This document shows, in pieces, positions 12,235 to 20,478 of a stretch of DNA of 28,432 nt; within the stretch, counting starts at the first letter, position 1; every line of letters starts with the position of its first letter. The position numbers and the translations under genes are program-made. The stretch comes from a virus. A model generated the notes under the pieces. That model ran no database searches, was not told where the DNA came from, and saw only the letters and a program-made list of their open reading frames with translations. The DNA lies in IMG/VR virus record IMGVR_UViG_3300031885_002887, positions 1 to 28,432 of that record; one strand, written 5' to 3'.

Positions 12235-14269
12235 GCGGCCCGGCTTCGCCGAGGCTACGCAGGGCAGGCTGGAACTAACTGCCCAGATGGATATCACCGC
12301 CGGCGCCGACGCTGGCGATGGCAAGCCCGCGCTTCCCCGCTTCAGCATGGTCGCCTACACCGGCGGTCCCATGCGGGTTGCGGGCTGGCGCTACCCGGTG
12401 GTCGTGGACCTGGCCGGGCTGGCTGTCCCGCGGCAGAACGCCCCGATCCGCGAGTCGCACGGCGCTCGCGTCGGCCACGCCGAGAGCATCCGCGTCGAGG
12501 CCGGGCAGCTCATGGCGGCGGGCGTCATCTCCTGCACGGGCCAGGTCGCCCGCGAGGTGGTCGCCGACGCGAAGAACGGCTTTCCGTGGCAGGCGAGCAT
12601 CGGGGCCTCGGTCGAGCAGTTCGAGTTCATCAAGGAAGGTCAGTCCGCCCTGGTAAACGGCCGGGACTTCATCGGGCCCGTCAACGTCGTCCGCAAGGCG
12701 ACGCTGGGCGAGATTTCATTCGTCGATCTTGGAGCCGACGGGAACACGTCGGCCAATGTGGCCGCTTCGGCCAAGGAGAACATCAACATGGACGGTAACG
12801 AAAACACCACTCAGGACACCACCGCGACTGTCGAGGGCAAGGACGCCACCAAGGTCGAGGCAAAGGCGCAGACGGGCGCGGATGCCCCCGCGCCTTCGGT
12901 TCAGGCTTCGGCCGGCGCCGGCATCACCGCGACGTGCGTCGCCGATATGCGCGCCAGCGCCGCGGCTGAGCAGGAGCGGATCGTGGCCGTGCGCAAGGTT
13001 TGCGGCGACACCCACGCCGAGATCTGCGCCAAGGCCATCAAGGATGGCTGGGACGTCACCCGCACCGAATTGGAGGTCCTGCGGGCCGACAGGCCCAAGG
13101 CGCCGGCGGCGCACATCCCCGATCCCGGCGCGCCGGGAACCGGCTCGGTCCTCGAGGCCGCGTGCATGCTGACCGGCGGCGTCAAGGGCGACGTGGTGGT
13201 CGCCGCCTTCGGTGAAAAGTCCGTCGAGGCCGCCGACAAGCGGTTCAAGGGCGGCATCGGACTCCAGGAGCTGCTGTTGGAGGCCGCGTGGGCCAACGGC
13301 TACGACGGCCGGAACTTCCGCGACAGCCGCTCCGTGCTGCGGTTCGCGTTCGGCCATGCCGGCGGAATCCAGGCCGGCTGGTCCACCATCGACATCGGCG
13401 GCATCCTGTCCAACGTCGCCAACAAGTTCCTGCTGGAGGGATTCTTCAGCGTCGAGCGGACCTGGCGGAACATCTGCGCGGTGCGGAACGTCTCGGACTT
13501 CAAGACGGTCACCAGCTACCGGCTGATCGGCAAGGACCAGTACGAGATCGTCGCCCCCGGCGGCGAACTCAAGCACGGGACGCTGGGCAACGAGTCCTAC
13601 ACCAACAAGGCCGACACCTACGGCCTGCAGCTGGCCATCGACCGGCGCGACATCATCAACGACGACCTCGGCGCCATCACCACGGTCCCGCGGAAGCTTG
13701 GCCGTGGCAGCGGCCTGAAGATCAACGACGTGTTCTGGGGCATCTTCCTGAACAACGGCTCGTTCTTCACCGCCGGCAACAAGAACTACACCACCGGCGC
13801 CGACACGGTGCTGTCCATCGACGGGCTGACGAAGGTGGAAAAACTCTTCGCCGACCAGGTGGACTCCGATGGCAAGCCCATCGGCATCCAGCCGGCGGTC
13901 ATGCTGGTGCCGACGGCGCTGAGCGCCATGGCCACCATGCTCTTCAAGAGCCTGGAGATTCGCGACACCACGGCCAGCACCAAGTATCCCGTGGCCAACC
14001 CGCACCAGAACAAGTTCCGCGCCGAGGTCAGCCGTTACCTGTCGAACGCCAGCTACACCGGCAACAGCGAGAAGGCCTGGTATCTGCTGGCCGACCCGGC
14101 CGACCTGCCGGTCATCGAGGTGGCGTTCCTCAATGGCCAGGAGTCCCCGACCATCGAAACGGCGGATGCGGACTTCGGAACGCTCGGAATCAGAATGCGC
14201 GGCTACCACGACTTCGGCGCCTCCCTGCAGGATCCCAAGGGCGGCGCAAAGGCAAAAGGTGAGGCCTAA
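12194..14269 (+). CDS. Prohead protease fused to major capsid protein (Mu gpT-like)
   Basis: A single 691-residue protein covers two usual genes. Residues about 45-200 look like a prohead protease: His89 in RESHGARVG and Ser135 in PWQASIGAS are the probable catalytic pair, with GEISFVDLGADGN closing the domain. Residues about 200-300 are Ala/Thr/Lys-rich, scaffold-like (helices VADMRASAAAEQERIVAVR). Residues about 305-680 resemble the Mu-like major head subunit gpT: WSTIDIGGILSNVANKFL, NVSDFKTVTSYRL, then YTNKADTYGLQLAIDRRDI and a NPHQNKFRAEVSRYL segment. The ATG at 12194 has AAGGAAG 6 bases upstream; an ATG six bases earlier is less well spaced. The protease would free the capsid part by self-cleavage during head maturation. 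Confidence 0.82.
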   Translation: MATNKTPGNQKPPERPGFAEATQGRLELTAQMDITAGADAGDGKPALPRFSMVAYTGGPMRVAGWRYPVVVDLAGLAVPRQNAPIRESHGARVGHAESIRVEAGQLMAAGVISCTGQVAREVVADAKNGFPWQASIGASVEQFEFIKEGQSALVNGRDFIGPVNVVRKATLGEISFVDLGADGNTSANVAASAKENINMDGNENTTQDTTATVEGKDATKVEAKAQTGADAPAPSVQASAGAGITATCVADMRASAAAEQERIVAVRKVCGDTHAEICAKAIKDGWDVTRTELEVLRADRPKAPAAHIPDPGAPGTGSVLEAACMLTGGVKGDVVVAAFGEKSVEAADKRFKGGIGLQELLLEAAWANGYDGRNFRDSRSVLRFAFGHAGGIQAGWSTIDIGGILSNVANKFLLEGFFSVERTWRNICAVRNVSDFKTVTSYRLIGKDQYEIVAPGGELKHGTLGNESYTNKADTYGLQLAIDRRDIINDDLGAITTVPRKLGRGSGLKINDVFWGIFLNNGSFFTAGNKNYTTGADTVLSIDGLTKVEKLFADQVDSDGKPIGIQPAVMLVPTALSAMATMLFKSLEIRDTTASTKYPVANPHQNKFRAEVSRYLSNASYTGNSEKAWYLLADPADLPVIEVAFLNGQESPTIETADADFGTLGIRMRGYHDFGASLQDPKGGAKAKGEA

Positions 14270-14296
14270 GCCTCCATCTGACAGGAGATAACGAAC

Positions 14297-15010
14297 ATGG
14301 CACAGAACTATCAGGCAACATTCATTCAGGAAGGCTTGTCCATCGACTACACGCCCGGCTCGGCGGTTGCCGCCGGCCAGGTGGTGGTCCAGGGCAGCAT
14401 GATCGGCGCGGCGAAGACGCCCATCGCCGCAAACGCCCTGGGCGCTCTGGCGGTCCGGGGCATCTTCGACGTGGTCAAGGCCAACGAGCAGCAGGCGCTC
14501 GGCGCGGCCCTGTACTGGGACGCCGACGGCAACCCGTACAACGGCACGGCCGGCACGGGCTGCGCGACGACCACCAGCAGCGGCAACACCTTCATCGGCT
14601 TCGCCCAGGTAGCTGCCGGGGCCACGGACGAGGTTGTCCGCGTGCTGTGGAGCGGGCCGGTGGCCGTGACCAACACGGTGCATAACGCCCTGACTGCCCT
14701 CATCGCCGACCCCGGCAATGCGGGCGCCATCCCGGTGACCGACACGGGCCACTGCGAGATCGTCACGGCCGGAGCCGAGACCAGGACGCTGGCGGCCCCG
14801 ACGTACCTGGGCCAGATGCTCCTGCTGTCGATGAAGACCGACGGCGGGGATGCGGTTATCGCCGTGGCCACGGGCATCAACCAGACCGGCAACAACCGGA
14901 TCACCATGAACGACGCGGCCGACTCGATCCTGCTGGTCGCTGTCGCCAGCGGCACCAACATCCGCTGGCGCGTGGCCTACAACGACGGCTGCACGCTGAG
15001 CACGGTGTAA
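14297..15010 (+). CDS. DUF2190-like capsid decoration protein with extra C-terminal domain
   Basis: A 237-residue protein. The first half (about 1-115) fits DUF2190/head decoration proteins: MAQNYQATFIQEG, DYTPGSAVAAGQVVVQGSMIG, then ALAVRGIFDVVKA and QALGAALYWDADGN. These bind the outside of the capsid as cement. The second half (about 145-237) is a beta-rich domain (HCEIVTAGAETRTLAAPTYL, then NNRITMNDAADSILLVAV) of the sort found at the surface of other virion proteins. It follows the capsid gene with GGAG before the ATG. No cleavage signal or Cys is obvious. The capsid surface role is a confident inference from family and position; the C-terminal domain's ligand is unknown. Confidence 0.75.
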   Translation: MAQNYQATFIQEGLSIDYTPGSAVAAGQVVVQGSMIGAAKTPIAANALGALAVRGIFDVVKANEQQALGAALYWDADGNPYNGTAGTGCATTTSSGNTFIGFAQVAAGATDEVVRVLWSGPVAVTNTVHNALTALIADPGNAGAIPVTDTGHCEIVTAGAETRTLAAPTYLGQMLLLSMKTDGGDAVIAVATGINQTGNNRITMNDAADSILLVAVASGTNIRWRVAYNDGCTLSTV

Positions 15011-15040
15011 ACCGCGGCGGTCGGCACGGAGGCTTGGGCT

Positions 15041-15421
15041 ATGGGTGACCTTCTCCGGCAAGGAAGCCAGTGGCTGGCGGGCGTGCTCAAGCAGCACGCC
15101 TCCAGCCCGGTCACCTACAGCCGCCCGCCGGCTGACGACGAGGGCGAGACGCTCGAGTTGGAGATCGCCGCCACGCTGGGCAAGACCGACTACGAGAAGT
15201 CCGACCAGTACGGCCTGCCGGTGGGCGCCACGGCCAGCGATTTCCTGGTTTCGACGGCGGACCTCACGGCGACGTTCGGTGAGCCCCAGGCCGGCGACAG
15301 GATCGTCGCCGACAGTGCGGTGTATGAAGTGCTCGAACTGCCGGGCCAGGGCTGCTGGCGGCAGAGCGACGGGTTCGGCAACACAATGCGAATTCATACC
15401 AAGCAGATCGGAGATGAGTAA
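15041..15421 (+). CDS. Probable head-tail completion protein
   Basis: A 126-residue protein with GGAGG 9 bases before the ATG: a helical start (LLRQGSQWLAGVLKQHASS), then PVTYSRPPADDEGETLELEI and a beta-rich remainder (DFLVSTADLTATFGEPQAGD, then YEVLELPGQGCWRQSDGFG). This pattern, a small protein that measures 'V-Y-R' surfaces and follows the decoration gene, matches head-completion/stopper proteins in tailed phages (ATP-binding-sugar-like or gp16-type). I infer a stopper or connector role from order and size; the family is not recognised with certainty. Confidence 0.65.
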   Translation: MGDLLRQGSQWLAGVLKQHASSPVTYSRPPADDEGETLELEIAATLGKTDYEKSDQYGLPVGATASDFLVSTADLTATFGEPQAGDRIVADSAVYEVLELPGQGCWRQSDGFGNTMRIHTKQIGDE

Positions 15422-15423
15422 CC

Positions 15424-15657
15424 ATGTGCCCCAGCGAACAGTACGAGAACGTATGCAAGGGCGAATTCAGCGAATTGCACGTCAAGCTGGACCGCATGGA
15501 TGTGGCCATTCGCGGCAACGGCAAGCCGGGACTTAACACCCGCCTGGACCGGCTGGAGCAGGATGCCAAGCGGCAGGCCCGTTTGGTCTGGCTGATCGTA
15601 GGCGCGGCCGTGACGCTGGCGGGCACGTCGGCGTGGCACGCAGTATTTGGAGGCTAA
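15424..15657 (+). CDS. Small membrane protein, XhlA/holin-accessory-like
   Basis: A 77-residue protein: an amphipathic helical front (EFSELHVKLDRMDVAIRG, then LNTRLDRLEQDAKRQ) followed by one membrane segment (LVWLIVGAAVTLAGTSAWHAVF, about 54-75). The coiled helix with a single C-terminal membrane helix resembles XhlA-type haemolysin/holin partners. It is located among head genes rather than beside an endolysin, so a lysis role is uncertain; it might instead anchor another protein at the membrane. It starts 2 bases after the previous stop with GGAGATGAG upstream. Confidence 0.6.
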   Translation: MCPSEQYENVCKGEFSELHVKLDRMDVAIRGNGKPGLNTRLDRLEQDAKRQARLVWLIVGAAVTLAGTSAWHAVFGG

Positions 15658-15661
15658 GCAA

Positions 15662-16108
15662 GTGGCACTCGTAATCGACATCGCGGACGCGGTGGCCGGC
15701 CTGCTGAACGGCGACGACGCCGACTTCTCGCAGGACTTCGAGGCCCAGCGGCGGGTCCGGCCGAGCGTCGAGCTTGCGGACCTGACCGACCTGCGCGTGA
15801 CGGTCGTGCCGAAGGCAGTCGAAACCTCCACCGCCAGCCGGAGCCTCAGTCAGTACGACGTGCAGGTGGATGTCGGCATCCAGAAGAAGCTGCCTGCGGG
15901 CGCCGACGAGGACACCGAGGTGCCCGTGATGTGCGGCCTGGTCGAGGAGGTCGCGGACTTCCTGAAGGGCAAGCCGCTTGAGGGCGACGGCTGGCGGGCG
16001 TCCTGGGTCCGCCCGGCCGTCAACGAGCCGGTCTATTCGACTGAGCACCTGGCCGAGAAGCGGGTGTTCACGTCGGTCCTGACACTAACCTACCGGGTGA
16101 TGAAGTAG
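15662..16108 (+). CDS. Probable tail-completion/minor structural protein
   Basis: Starts at GTG 15662, chosen because GGAGG lies 9 bases before it; 148 residues. It opens ALVIDIADAVAGLLNGD and has alternating beta strands (LADLTDLRVTVVPKAVET, YDVQVDVGIQKKL) and a helix EVADFLKGKPL, ending FTSVLTLTYRVMK. This helix-plus-sheet pattern with a final strand is common to phage tail-terminator and head-tail-joining proteins, which are similar in size (about 130-150). Position between head and tail genes supports that. No specific family is recognised. Confidence 0.6.
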   Translation: MALVIDIADAVAGLLNGDDADFSQDFEAQRRVRPSVELADLTDLRVTVVPKAVETSTASRSLSQYDVQVDVGIQKKLPAGADEDTEVPVMCGLVEEVADFLKGKPLEGDGWRASWVRPAVNEPVYSTEHLAEKRVFTSVLTLTYRVMK

Positions 16109-16120
16109 CGAGGTATCGAG

Positions 16121-16609
16121 ATGACCTATCAGCGCAAATGGCTTCAGTCAACCGACGTGATGGTCTGTCAGACCACCGGCGCGGTCCTGGTTCGGGCCTT
16201 GTCCTCCTCGGCACAGGGCGACTTCGACCTGCTGGAGTTCCCGCTCTACCACACAGAGGGCATCGAGGATGTCGTCTGGGATGTGCGTTTCGCCCTGGCG
16301 GAGTTGACCGCCCCGGCCTTCGCCGCGCCGCTGCTTGCGGGCGACACGAGCGTCTCCTTCGCGGGCTTGTTTGCACGCGTGGACTATCGCGGCGTGCCCG
16401 GCGGGATCGAAGCCCTGACGGCAGACGGCATCGCCACGAAGATGTCCGAGGCCGACTCGCTGCTCAAATCCGGCCTGCTGCTGGTGCCCGCCAGCGCCGC
16501 GGCGCTGGCCAGGTTCATCCCCGGCAAGAAGTACATTCGCCGCTCGTCGCAGAAGGCCCGCGGCCATGAGGAATGGAGCGTCAATCATGACGAAATCATC
16601 GTTTGGTAG
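16121..16609 (+). CDS. Hypothetical structural-region protein
   Basis: A 162-residue protein, MTYQRKWLQSTDVMVCQTTG..., mainly beta at the front (LLEFPLYHTEGIEDVVWDVRF), then a helical AADSLLKSGLLLV-like part and a basic end (FIPGKKYIRRSSQKARGHEEW). Its last 23 bases overlap the start of the next gene in a different frame. There is no signal peptide and no membrane helix, so it differs from the three exported proteins that follow. Function unknown; by position it could be a tail-joining component. Confidence 0.55.
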   Translation: MTYQRKWLQSTDVMVCQTTGAVLVRALSSSAQGDFDLLEFPLYHTEGIEDVVWDVRFALAELTAPAFAAPLLAGDTSVSFAGLFARVDYRGVPGGIEALTADGIATKMSEADSLLKSGLLLVPASAAALARFIPGKKYIRRSSQKARGHEEWSVNHDEIIVW

Positions 16610-17360
16610 GTTTGCGGCAGTGGCCCTGGCCGCCGTCCTGCTGACGGCGACCGCCGCGTGGGCTTGCATGTTCATCGTTCCGCCCTACGCGGCCATCGAA
16701 TACAACGCTGACGAGGCCCTGGCGCTGCACGGGTCGGCGGAAGCCTTCGACAAGGCGACCCCGACGCATCTTCGCGACGTTATCGCCGGCGCCGCCGCAC
16801 ACTGGTTCAACAGCGACGTGGGCCAGATCGCCACGCTGCGGGGCTACGCCCACATCGGCGTCCAGGGCGCTACCCAGCAGCAGGCCAACGCCAATGTCCA
16901 GCTTATCCAGATCTGGGGCTGGCTGGACACCAACGGCAACGGGGCGGCCGACGCCGGGGACACGACCACGTCGTGGACAAAGCTGGTCGAACATACGCCC
17001 AGCGCCAACGGCGGCGACGGCTCCGGCGGCAACGTGGTCGGCTGGGATATCCCATACCCGCCAGCGCCGGCCATCGAGACATCCACCTGGCAAGGCGACC
17101 TGCTCCAGGGCCAGACCATCCAGATCAATCCTGGCGAGTCCTGGCTGCTGCTGATCCGGGTGGTGGACATCAGCGGCACCACGAACCTCATGGCGGCCGT
17201 CGGCGGTCTGGAGCGGTGGGACAACGGGGCCGAGGACGGCGTCGGCAGCGATGTCACCGACGAGCGGTATGTGGACGCCAAAGGCAACACGCCCGGCACC
17301 GCCGACGGGCGGATACAGGACAAGCACGTGACGTGGGTGTACCGCCCGCGCCTCAAGTAA
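16587..17360 (+). CDS. Exported protein with calcium-loop-like motif
   Basis: A 257-residue protein with a clear signal peptide (basic MTKSSFGR, hydrophobic FAAVALAAVLLTATAA, cleavage near AWA-Cys27). The mature part is beta-rich. Asp114-Thr-Asn-Gly-Asn-Gly to Asp125 (DTNGNGAADAGD) looks like a dockerin/EF-hand-type calcium loop, and a Gly-rich NGGDGSGG loop follows. I chose ATG 16587 (TGGAG upstream) because it puts the signal peptide at the N-terminus; a start 21 bases earlier would spoil it. It opens a run of three exported proteins inside the virion gene order. It may be a surface protein of the lysogen or a virion protein loaded outside the cytoplasm; neither is shown. Confidence 0.65.
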   Translation: MTKSSFGRFAAVALAAVLLTATAAWACMFIVPPYAAIEYNADEALALHGSAEAFDKATPTHLRDVIAGAAAHWFNSDVGQIATLRGYAHIGVQGATQQQANANVQLIQIWGWLDTNGNGAADAGDTTTSWTKLVEHTPSANGGDGSGGNVVGWDIPYPPAPAIETSTWQGDLLQGQTIQINPGESWLLLIRVVDISGTTNLMAAVGGLERWDNGAEDGVGSDVTDERYVDAKGNTPGTADGRIQDKHVTWVYRPRLK

Positions 17361-17378
17361 CAAGGAAGGGAAACCGAC

Positions 17379-18494
17379 ATGTTGAAGCGAGCAATGGTGA
17401 TGTTGATGTTGATGGCGATGGTGACGGCGACGGGGGCACTGGCGCAGACGGACAATACGGATAACAAGGCCCTGGCGGCCGCGGTCAAGCAGGCTTCCGC
17501 CGCCAAGGACACGGCGATTGCCCTGGCCAGGGCGACGGTACTGGAGGCGTCTGACGCCAAGGACGCCTTGTGGGCCGACAACGCCCGCACGATGGCCAAC
17601 CTGATGTGGAGGTCGGGCAAGCACGCCGAGGCCGCGACCTGGCTGGACGAAAAGGCCAAGTCCCTGGCCGCCGACACCGCCGACCTGGCGGGCGACGTGC
17701 GCGATCAGCGCAATAGCGCCCTGGTCGGCGGTTGCCTGGACCTCGTCAAGCTCGAAACCGACCATGCCGCCCGGGCCGGCCTGGCGCGGACGGCCCTGAC
17801 GGTGAGCGACACCAGCAACGGGGCGTTCCAGGCCCTGTACAACGCGCTGGCAGCGTCCGGGAAGTACGACGAGGCCCTCAAGGCGTGCCTCGACTACGCC
17901 GGCAAGGCCGCCACGGCCGAGGCGATGCGGTCTCGGCGACTGGCCCTGGTGATCCAGCTCAAGCGGACGAGCGACTTCAAGGCCGAGGCGACGGAGTACC
18001 TGAGGGTCGCCACCGACCCGGCGGGCGCTACCAAGGCCCTCGCGCACGCGCTGCCTACCGACGACGTGGCCTTGTGCTGCGGTCTGACGGCCCAGCAGGT
18101 GCTCGACGGCCGCAAGCTCGAACTCCGCAGGGTCGCCGGAAAGCTGAACTCGCAGATGTTGCTGGCGCTGGCCGACCAGCTCACCAAGGGCGGACCGGCC
18201 AGGCCCCTGGCCATCAGCGACGACGCCAGGAGCCTGGCCGACACTCTGGTCGGCTCGCCGCTGGCGTCGTTCCTCGTCCCGCTGCTCAAGGGCGAGTACC
18301 CGGCCGCCTTCCGGGAGGCATACGCCAGGGCCAAGGCCGCCGAGACCGACAGGGACTACGTCGCCTGGGTCAACGCGGCCGCCGGTGCGATCCGCTGCAT
18401 GGAGCAGCACTACAACGGCAAGGCGCTGGAGTTCGTCAAGTTCGTCAACGGCACCGTGCCAACCAACCCCGTCGCGGACCTGGTGAACCCATGA
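17379..18494 (+). CDS. Exported alpha-helical repeat (TPR-like) protein
   Basis: A 371-residue protein with a Met-rich signal peptide (MLKRAMVMLMLMAMVTATGALA-Gln). The rest is Ala/Leu/Asp-rich and helical in pairs of about 35-40 residues (NARTMANLMWRSGKHAEAAT, then GAFQALYNALAASGKYDEAL, and similar), the pattern of TPR-like repeats that scaffold protein-protein binding. A Cys pair (CC) and helix-capping Gly occur near 230. It follows the first exported gene by 18 bases and its stop overlaps the start of the third by 4 (ATGA), so the second and third are translationally coupled. I infer an extracytoplasmic binding partner of the neighbouring exported proteins. Confidence 0.65.
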   Translation: MLKRAMVMLMLMAMVTATGALAQTDNTDNKALAAAVKQASAAKDTAIALARATVLEASDAKDALWADNARTMANLMWRSGKHAEAATWLDEKAKSLAADTADLAGDVRDQRNSALVGGCLDLVKLETDHAARAGLARTALTVSDTSNGAFQALYNALAASGKYDEALKACLDYAGKAATAEAMRSRRLALVIQLKRTSDFKAEATEYLRVATDPAGATKALAHALPTDDVALCCGLTAQQVLDGRKLELRRVAGKLNSQMLLALADQLTKGGPARPLAISDDARSLADTLVGSPLASFLVPLLKGEYPAAFREAYARAKAAETDRDYVAWVNAAAGAIRCMEQHYNGKALEFVKFVNGTVPTNPVADLVNP

Positions 18495-19603
18495 ACAGAA
18501 TGGCAATCGCAATCGTGATGCTCTCGTGCGCGGCGTCTCTGGCGTCGGCCGCCGAGTGCCAGCGCCCGAAGGTGCCGGAGGATCTGGCAACTGTCTCGCT
18601 GGGCGCGGCGCTCAATGAGCGTGCGGCGGTGGCCGTCGTCGGCCCGAAGCCCTTCGGCGCTGACGAGTTGTACGGCGGGCGGGCTATCCGCCTGGTGCTC
18701 TCCTGCGAGGACGACCAGGCTCTGCGCGACCTGTTGACCCGCGAGGGGCTGACGCTCCGCAACGGAGGCGAGGCCCGCAAGCTGCCGGAGTTCTTCACGG
18801 CGATAGTCTGCAACTCCATGCAGGAGTTCAGCCGCGAGGACGCCGCCCTTGAGAAGATCGACTCGCCCTCCCCGCTAGGGGCCCCAAGGGCCGGTATCCG
18901 CGTGCTGCGGTTCGCAGACTATAGAGATGTGGCGCGATCGGCTGCAGCGGCGGACTATGCCGCCGACCACCCGGATGAGAAGTACATCGTCATCGCCGAG
19001 CCGGCTGGGCTGTCCGTCAATGCCCTCAAGGCATTGGCCGGGCCGAACATCGTCGCTGTGGTGGTTGGACACAACCACGCCGCCGAGGACAGGCCGGAAG
19101 ACTACGCCCAGGCCGCCGAGGAGGTCAAGCGGGTGGTCAAGGTGATCCGCATGGTCTCCGACGCCCCGGTGCTGCTGGCGGTCTCGGCCACTAACGAGTT
19201 CACCCACAAGGCCGAGAAGTCCTGGCCACAGGCCTTCGGCGACGATCTGGCGGGCTTTGACGGCTGGGCGGTGTACGGCCTGGCCCTGTTCCCGGCCATC
19301 CTTGAGGCCCCTGCCAACCCCCGCAAGCTCGTCCTGGAGCGGCTGGGGCTGGCGGCTCTCGGCGATCTTGGCGAAAGGCCCTGCGTGCTGATCGAGTTCA
19401 CGGGCACCCCCTACAGATATAAGCCAGCCGAAGCGGAGTACATCCGCAAGGTCTGGCGGGCCAAGGCCCCGCTGCTGCTGAAGGCGATGACCGGGCAGGA
19501 GTGGCGCGGCCTGGTGGTCTGGTCAAACAGCATCGAAGACGCCGCCCTCAAGGCCGAGGCGCTTCAAGCGGTCGCAGCAGCGCAGGCGGCACAGAAGCAA
19601 TAA
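18491..19603 (+). CDS. Exported protein with possible TIM-barrel fold
   Basis: A 370-residue protein with signal peptide (MNRMAIAIVMLSCAASLASA, cleavage before Ala-Glu-Cys). The mature region has repeated beta-alpha segments: KYIVIAEPAGLSVNALKAL, NIVAVVVGHNHAAED, VLLAVSATNEFTHKAEKSW, FDGWAVYGLALFP and PCVLIEFTGTPYRYKP. This resembles glycoside-hydrolase-type TIM barrels, with acidic residues at strand ends (Glu in IAEP, Glu in TNEF, Glu in IEFTG) as candidates. I cannot assign a GH family and the usual catalytic Asn-Glu pair is only approximately present. If it is a hydrolase, a phage copy could trim cell-surface glycan; this is conjecture. The ATGA overlap couples it to the helical repeat protein. 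Confidence 0.6.
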   Translation: MNRMAIAIVMLSCAASLASAAECQRPKVPEDLATVSLGAALNERAAVAVVGPKPFGADELYGGRAIRLVLSCEDDQALRDLLTREGLTLRNGGEARKLPEFFTAIVCNSMQEFSREDAALEKIDSPSPLGAPRAGIRVLRFADYRDVARSAAAADYAADHPDEKYIVIAEPAGLSVNALKALAGPNIVAVVVGHNHAAEDRPEDYAQAAEEVKRVVKVIRMVSDAPVLLAVSATNEFTHKAEKSWPQAFGDDLAGFDGWAVYGLALFPAILEAPANPRKLVLERLGLAALGDLGERPCVLIEFTGTPYRYKPAEAEYIRKVWRAKAPLLLKAMTGQEWRGLVVWSNSIEDAALKAEALQAVAAAQAAQKQ

Positions 19604-19649
19604 TTGGCAAGCATTGGCAATCATTGGCAAAGACCGTCCCCACGGGACG
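19603..19649. repeat. Three 10-bp-period iterons and a hairpin before the tail tube gene
   Basis: ATTGGCAA occurs at 19603-19610, 19613-19620 and 19623-19630, one helical turn apart, followed by hairpin CGTCCC-CAC-GGGACG (19635-19649). This sits in the 67-base gap between the exported cassette and the tail tube gene. It may be an operator for a protein that binds one face of the helix. Confidence 0.5.
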
Positions 19650-19670
19650 ACAGCACAGGAGACATAAGCA

Positions 19671-20471
19671 ATGTCAGGCGAAAACTTCGTACTCGGCAAG
19701 GACTGCAAGCTGTACTACGGCGAAACCCTCACCGCCACCCCGACCGGCGCGGAAGACTGGTCGGAGATCGACAACGCTAAGGATGTGAACCTCCAGCTCG
19801 ACAACGGCGAGGCCGACATCACCACGCGGGCCAACAGTGGCTGGAAGGCCACGGCGGCAACGCTGAAGGAGGCCAGCATCGAGACCGAGATGCTCTGGAA
19901 GCCCTCCGACCCGGCCTTCGCGGCGGTCCTGGACGCCTGGCTGAACAATAAGGAGATCGCCGTCGCCGCGATGAGCGGCGGCATGGCCATATCCGGCAGT
20001 CAGGGCCTGGCCGGCAACTGCGTGGTGACCAGCTTCAAGCGGAACGAGCCGCTGGAGGAGGCCGTCACGGTCAGCGTCACGCTCAAGCCGTCGAGCTTCA
20101 CCACGTGGCTTGTCATGCCTGCCGGCTCGATTGCCGCCACTGGCACGGTCACACTGAGCGGCCAGCCCGGCGACGCCAATATCGTCGTGATCGGCGATGG
20201 CGAGACCACGGTCACGTTCGAGTTCGACTCGGCCGCTGATCCCGGCGCCGTCGAGGCCGGCCACACCCGCGTCAAGATCGGCGTGGCGGCATCGAACACC
20301 ATCACGGCCCTGATCGATGCGATCAACGCATCGGCCCTGACGATCGGCGCGGCCGAGGGCACGGGCGACTCTGCCACTCTGACACACCAGACGCTGGGCG
20401 TCATCGGCAATGTCGCGATCACCAAGACCGGCGCGAATATCGCCGTCACCGGCATGGCCGGCGGCGTGTGA
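19671..20471 (+). CDS. Major tail tube protein with C-terminal extra domain
   Basis: A 266-residue protein. Residues about 1-150 match phage tail tube proteins: short beta strands LYYGETLTATPTG, then KDVNLQLDNGEADITTRAN and SIETEMLWKPSDPAFAAVLD, EEAVTVSVTLKPSSFT. These form the hexameric tube through which DNA passes. Residues about 155-266 add a beta domain (IVVIGDGETTVTFEFDSAAD, VKIGVAASNTITALIDAINA, LTHQTLGVIGNVAITKTG) like add-on domains seen on the outside of tails of other phages. A tube protein implies a long tail; sheath protein is absent in the window, so siphovirus morphology is more likely. GGAG precedes the ATG. Confidence 0.75.
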   Translation: MSGENFVLGKDCKLYYGETLTATPTGAEDWSEIDNAKDVNLQLDNGEADITTRANSGWKATAATLKEASIETEMLWKPSDPAFAAVLDAWLNNKEIAVAAMSGGMAISGSQGLAGNCVVTSFKRNEPLEEAVTVSVTLKPSSFTTWLVMPAGSIAATGTVTLSGQPGDANIVVIGDGETTVTFEFDSAADPGAVEAGHTRVKIGVAASNTITALIDAINASALTIGAAEGTGDSATLTHQTLGVIGNVAITKTGANIAVTGMAGGV

Positions 20472-20478
20472 CAACGCC

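Noticed and set aside
12716-15397. 893-residue minus-strand reading frame opposite capsid and decoration genes
   Set aside because: Arg/Ala/Gly/Val-rich translation with no motif, fully explained as the GC-rich shadow of recognisable structural genes.
16596-18590. 664-residue minus-strand reading frame opposite the exported cassette
   Set aside because: The plus-strand frames have signal peptides, ribosome binding sites and ATGA coupling; the minus frame has none of these.
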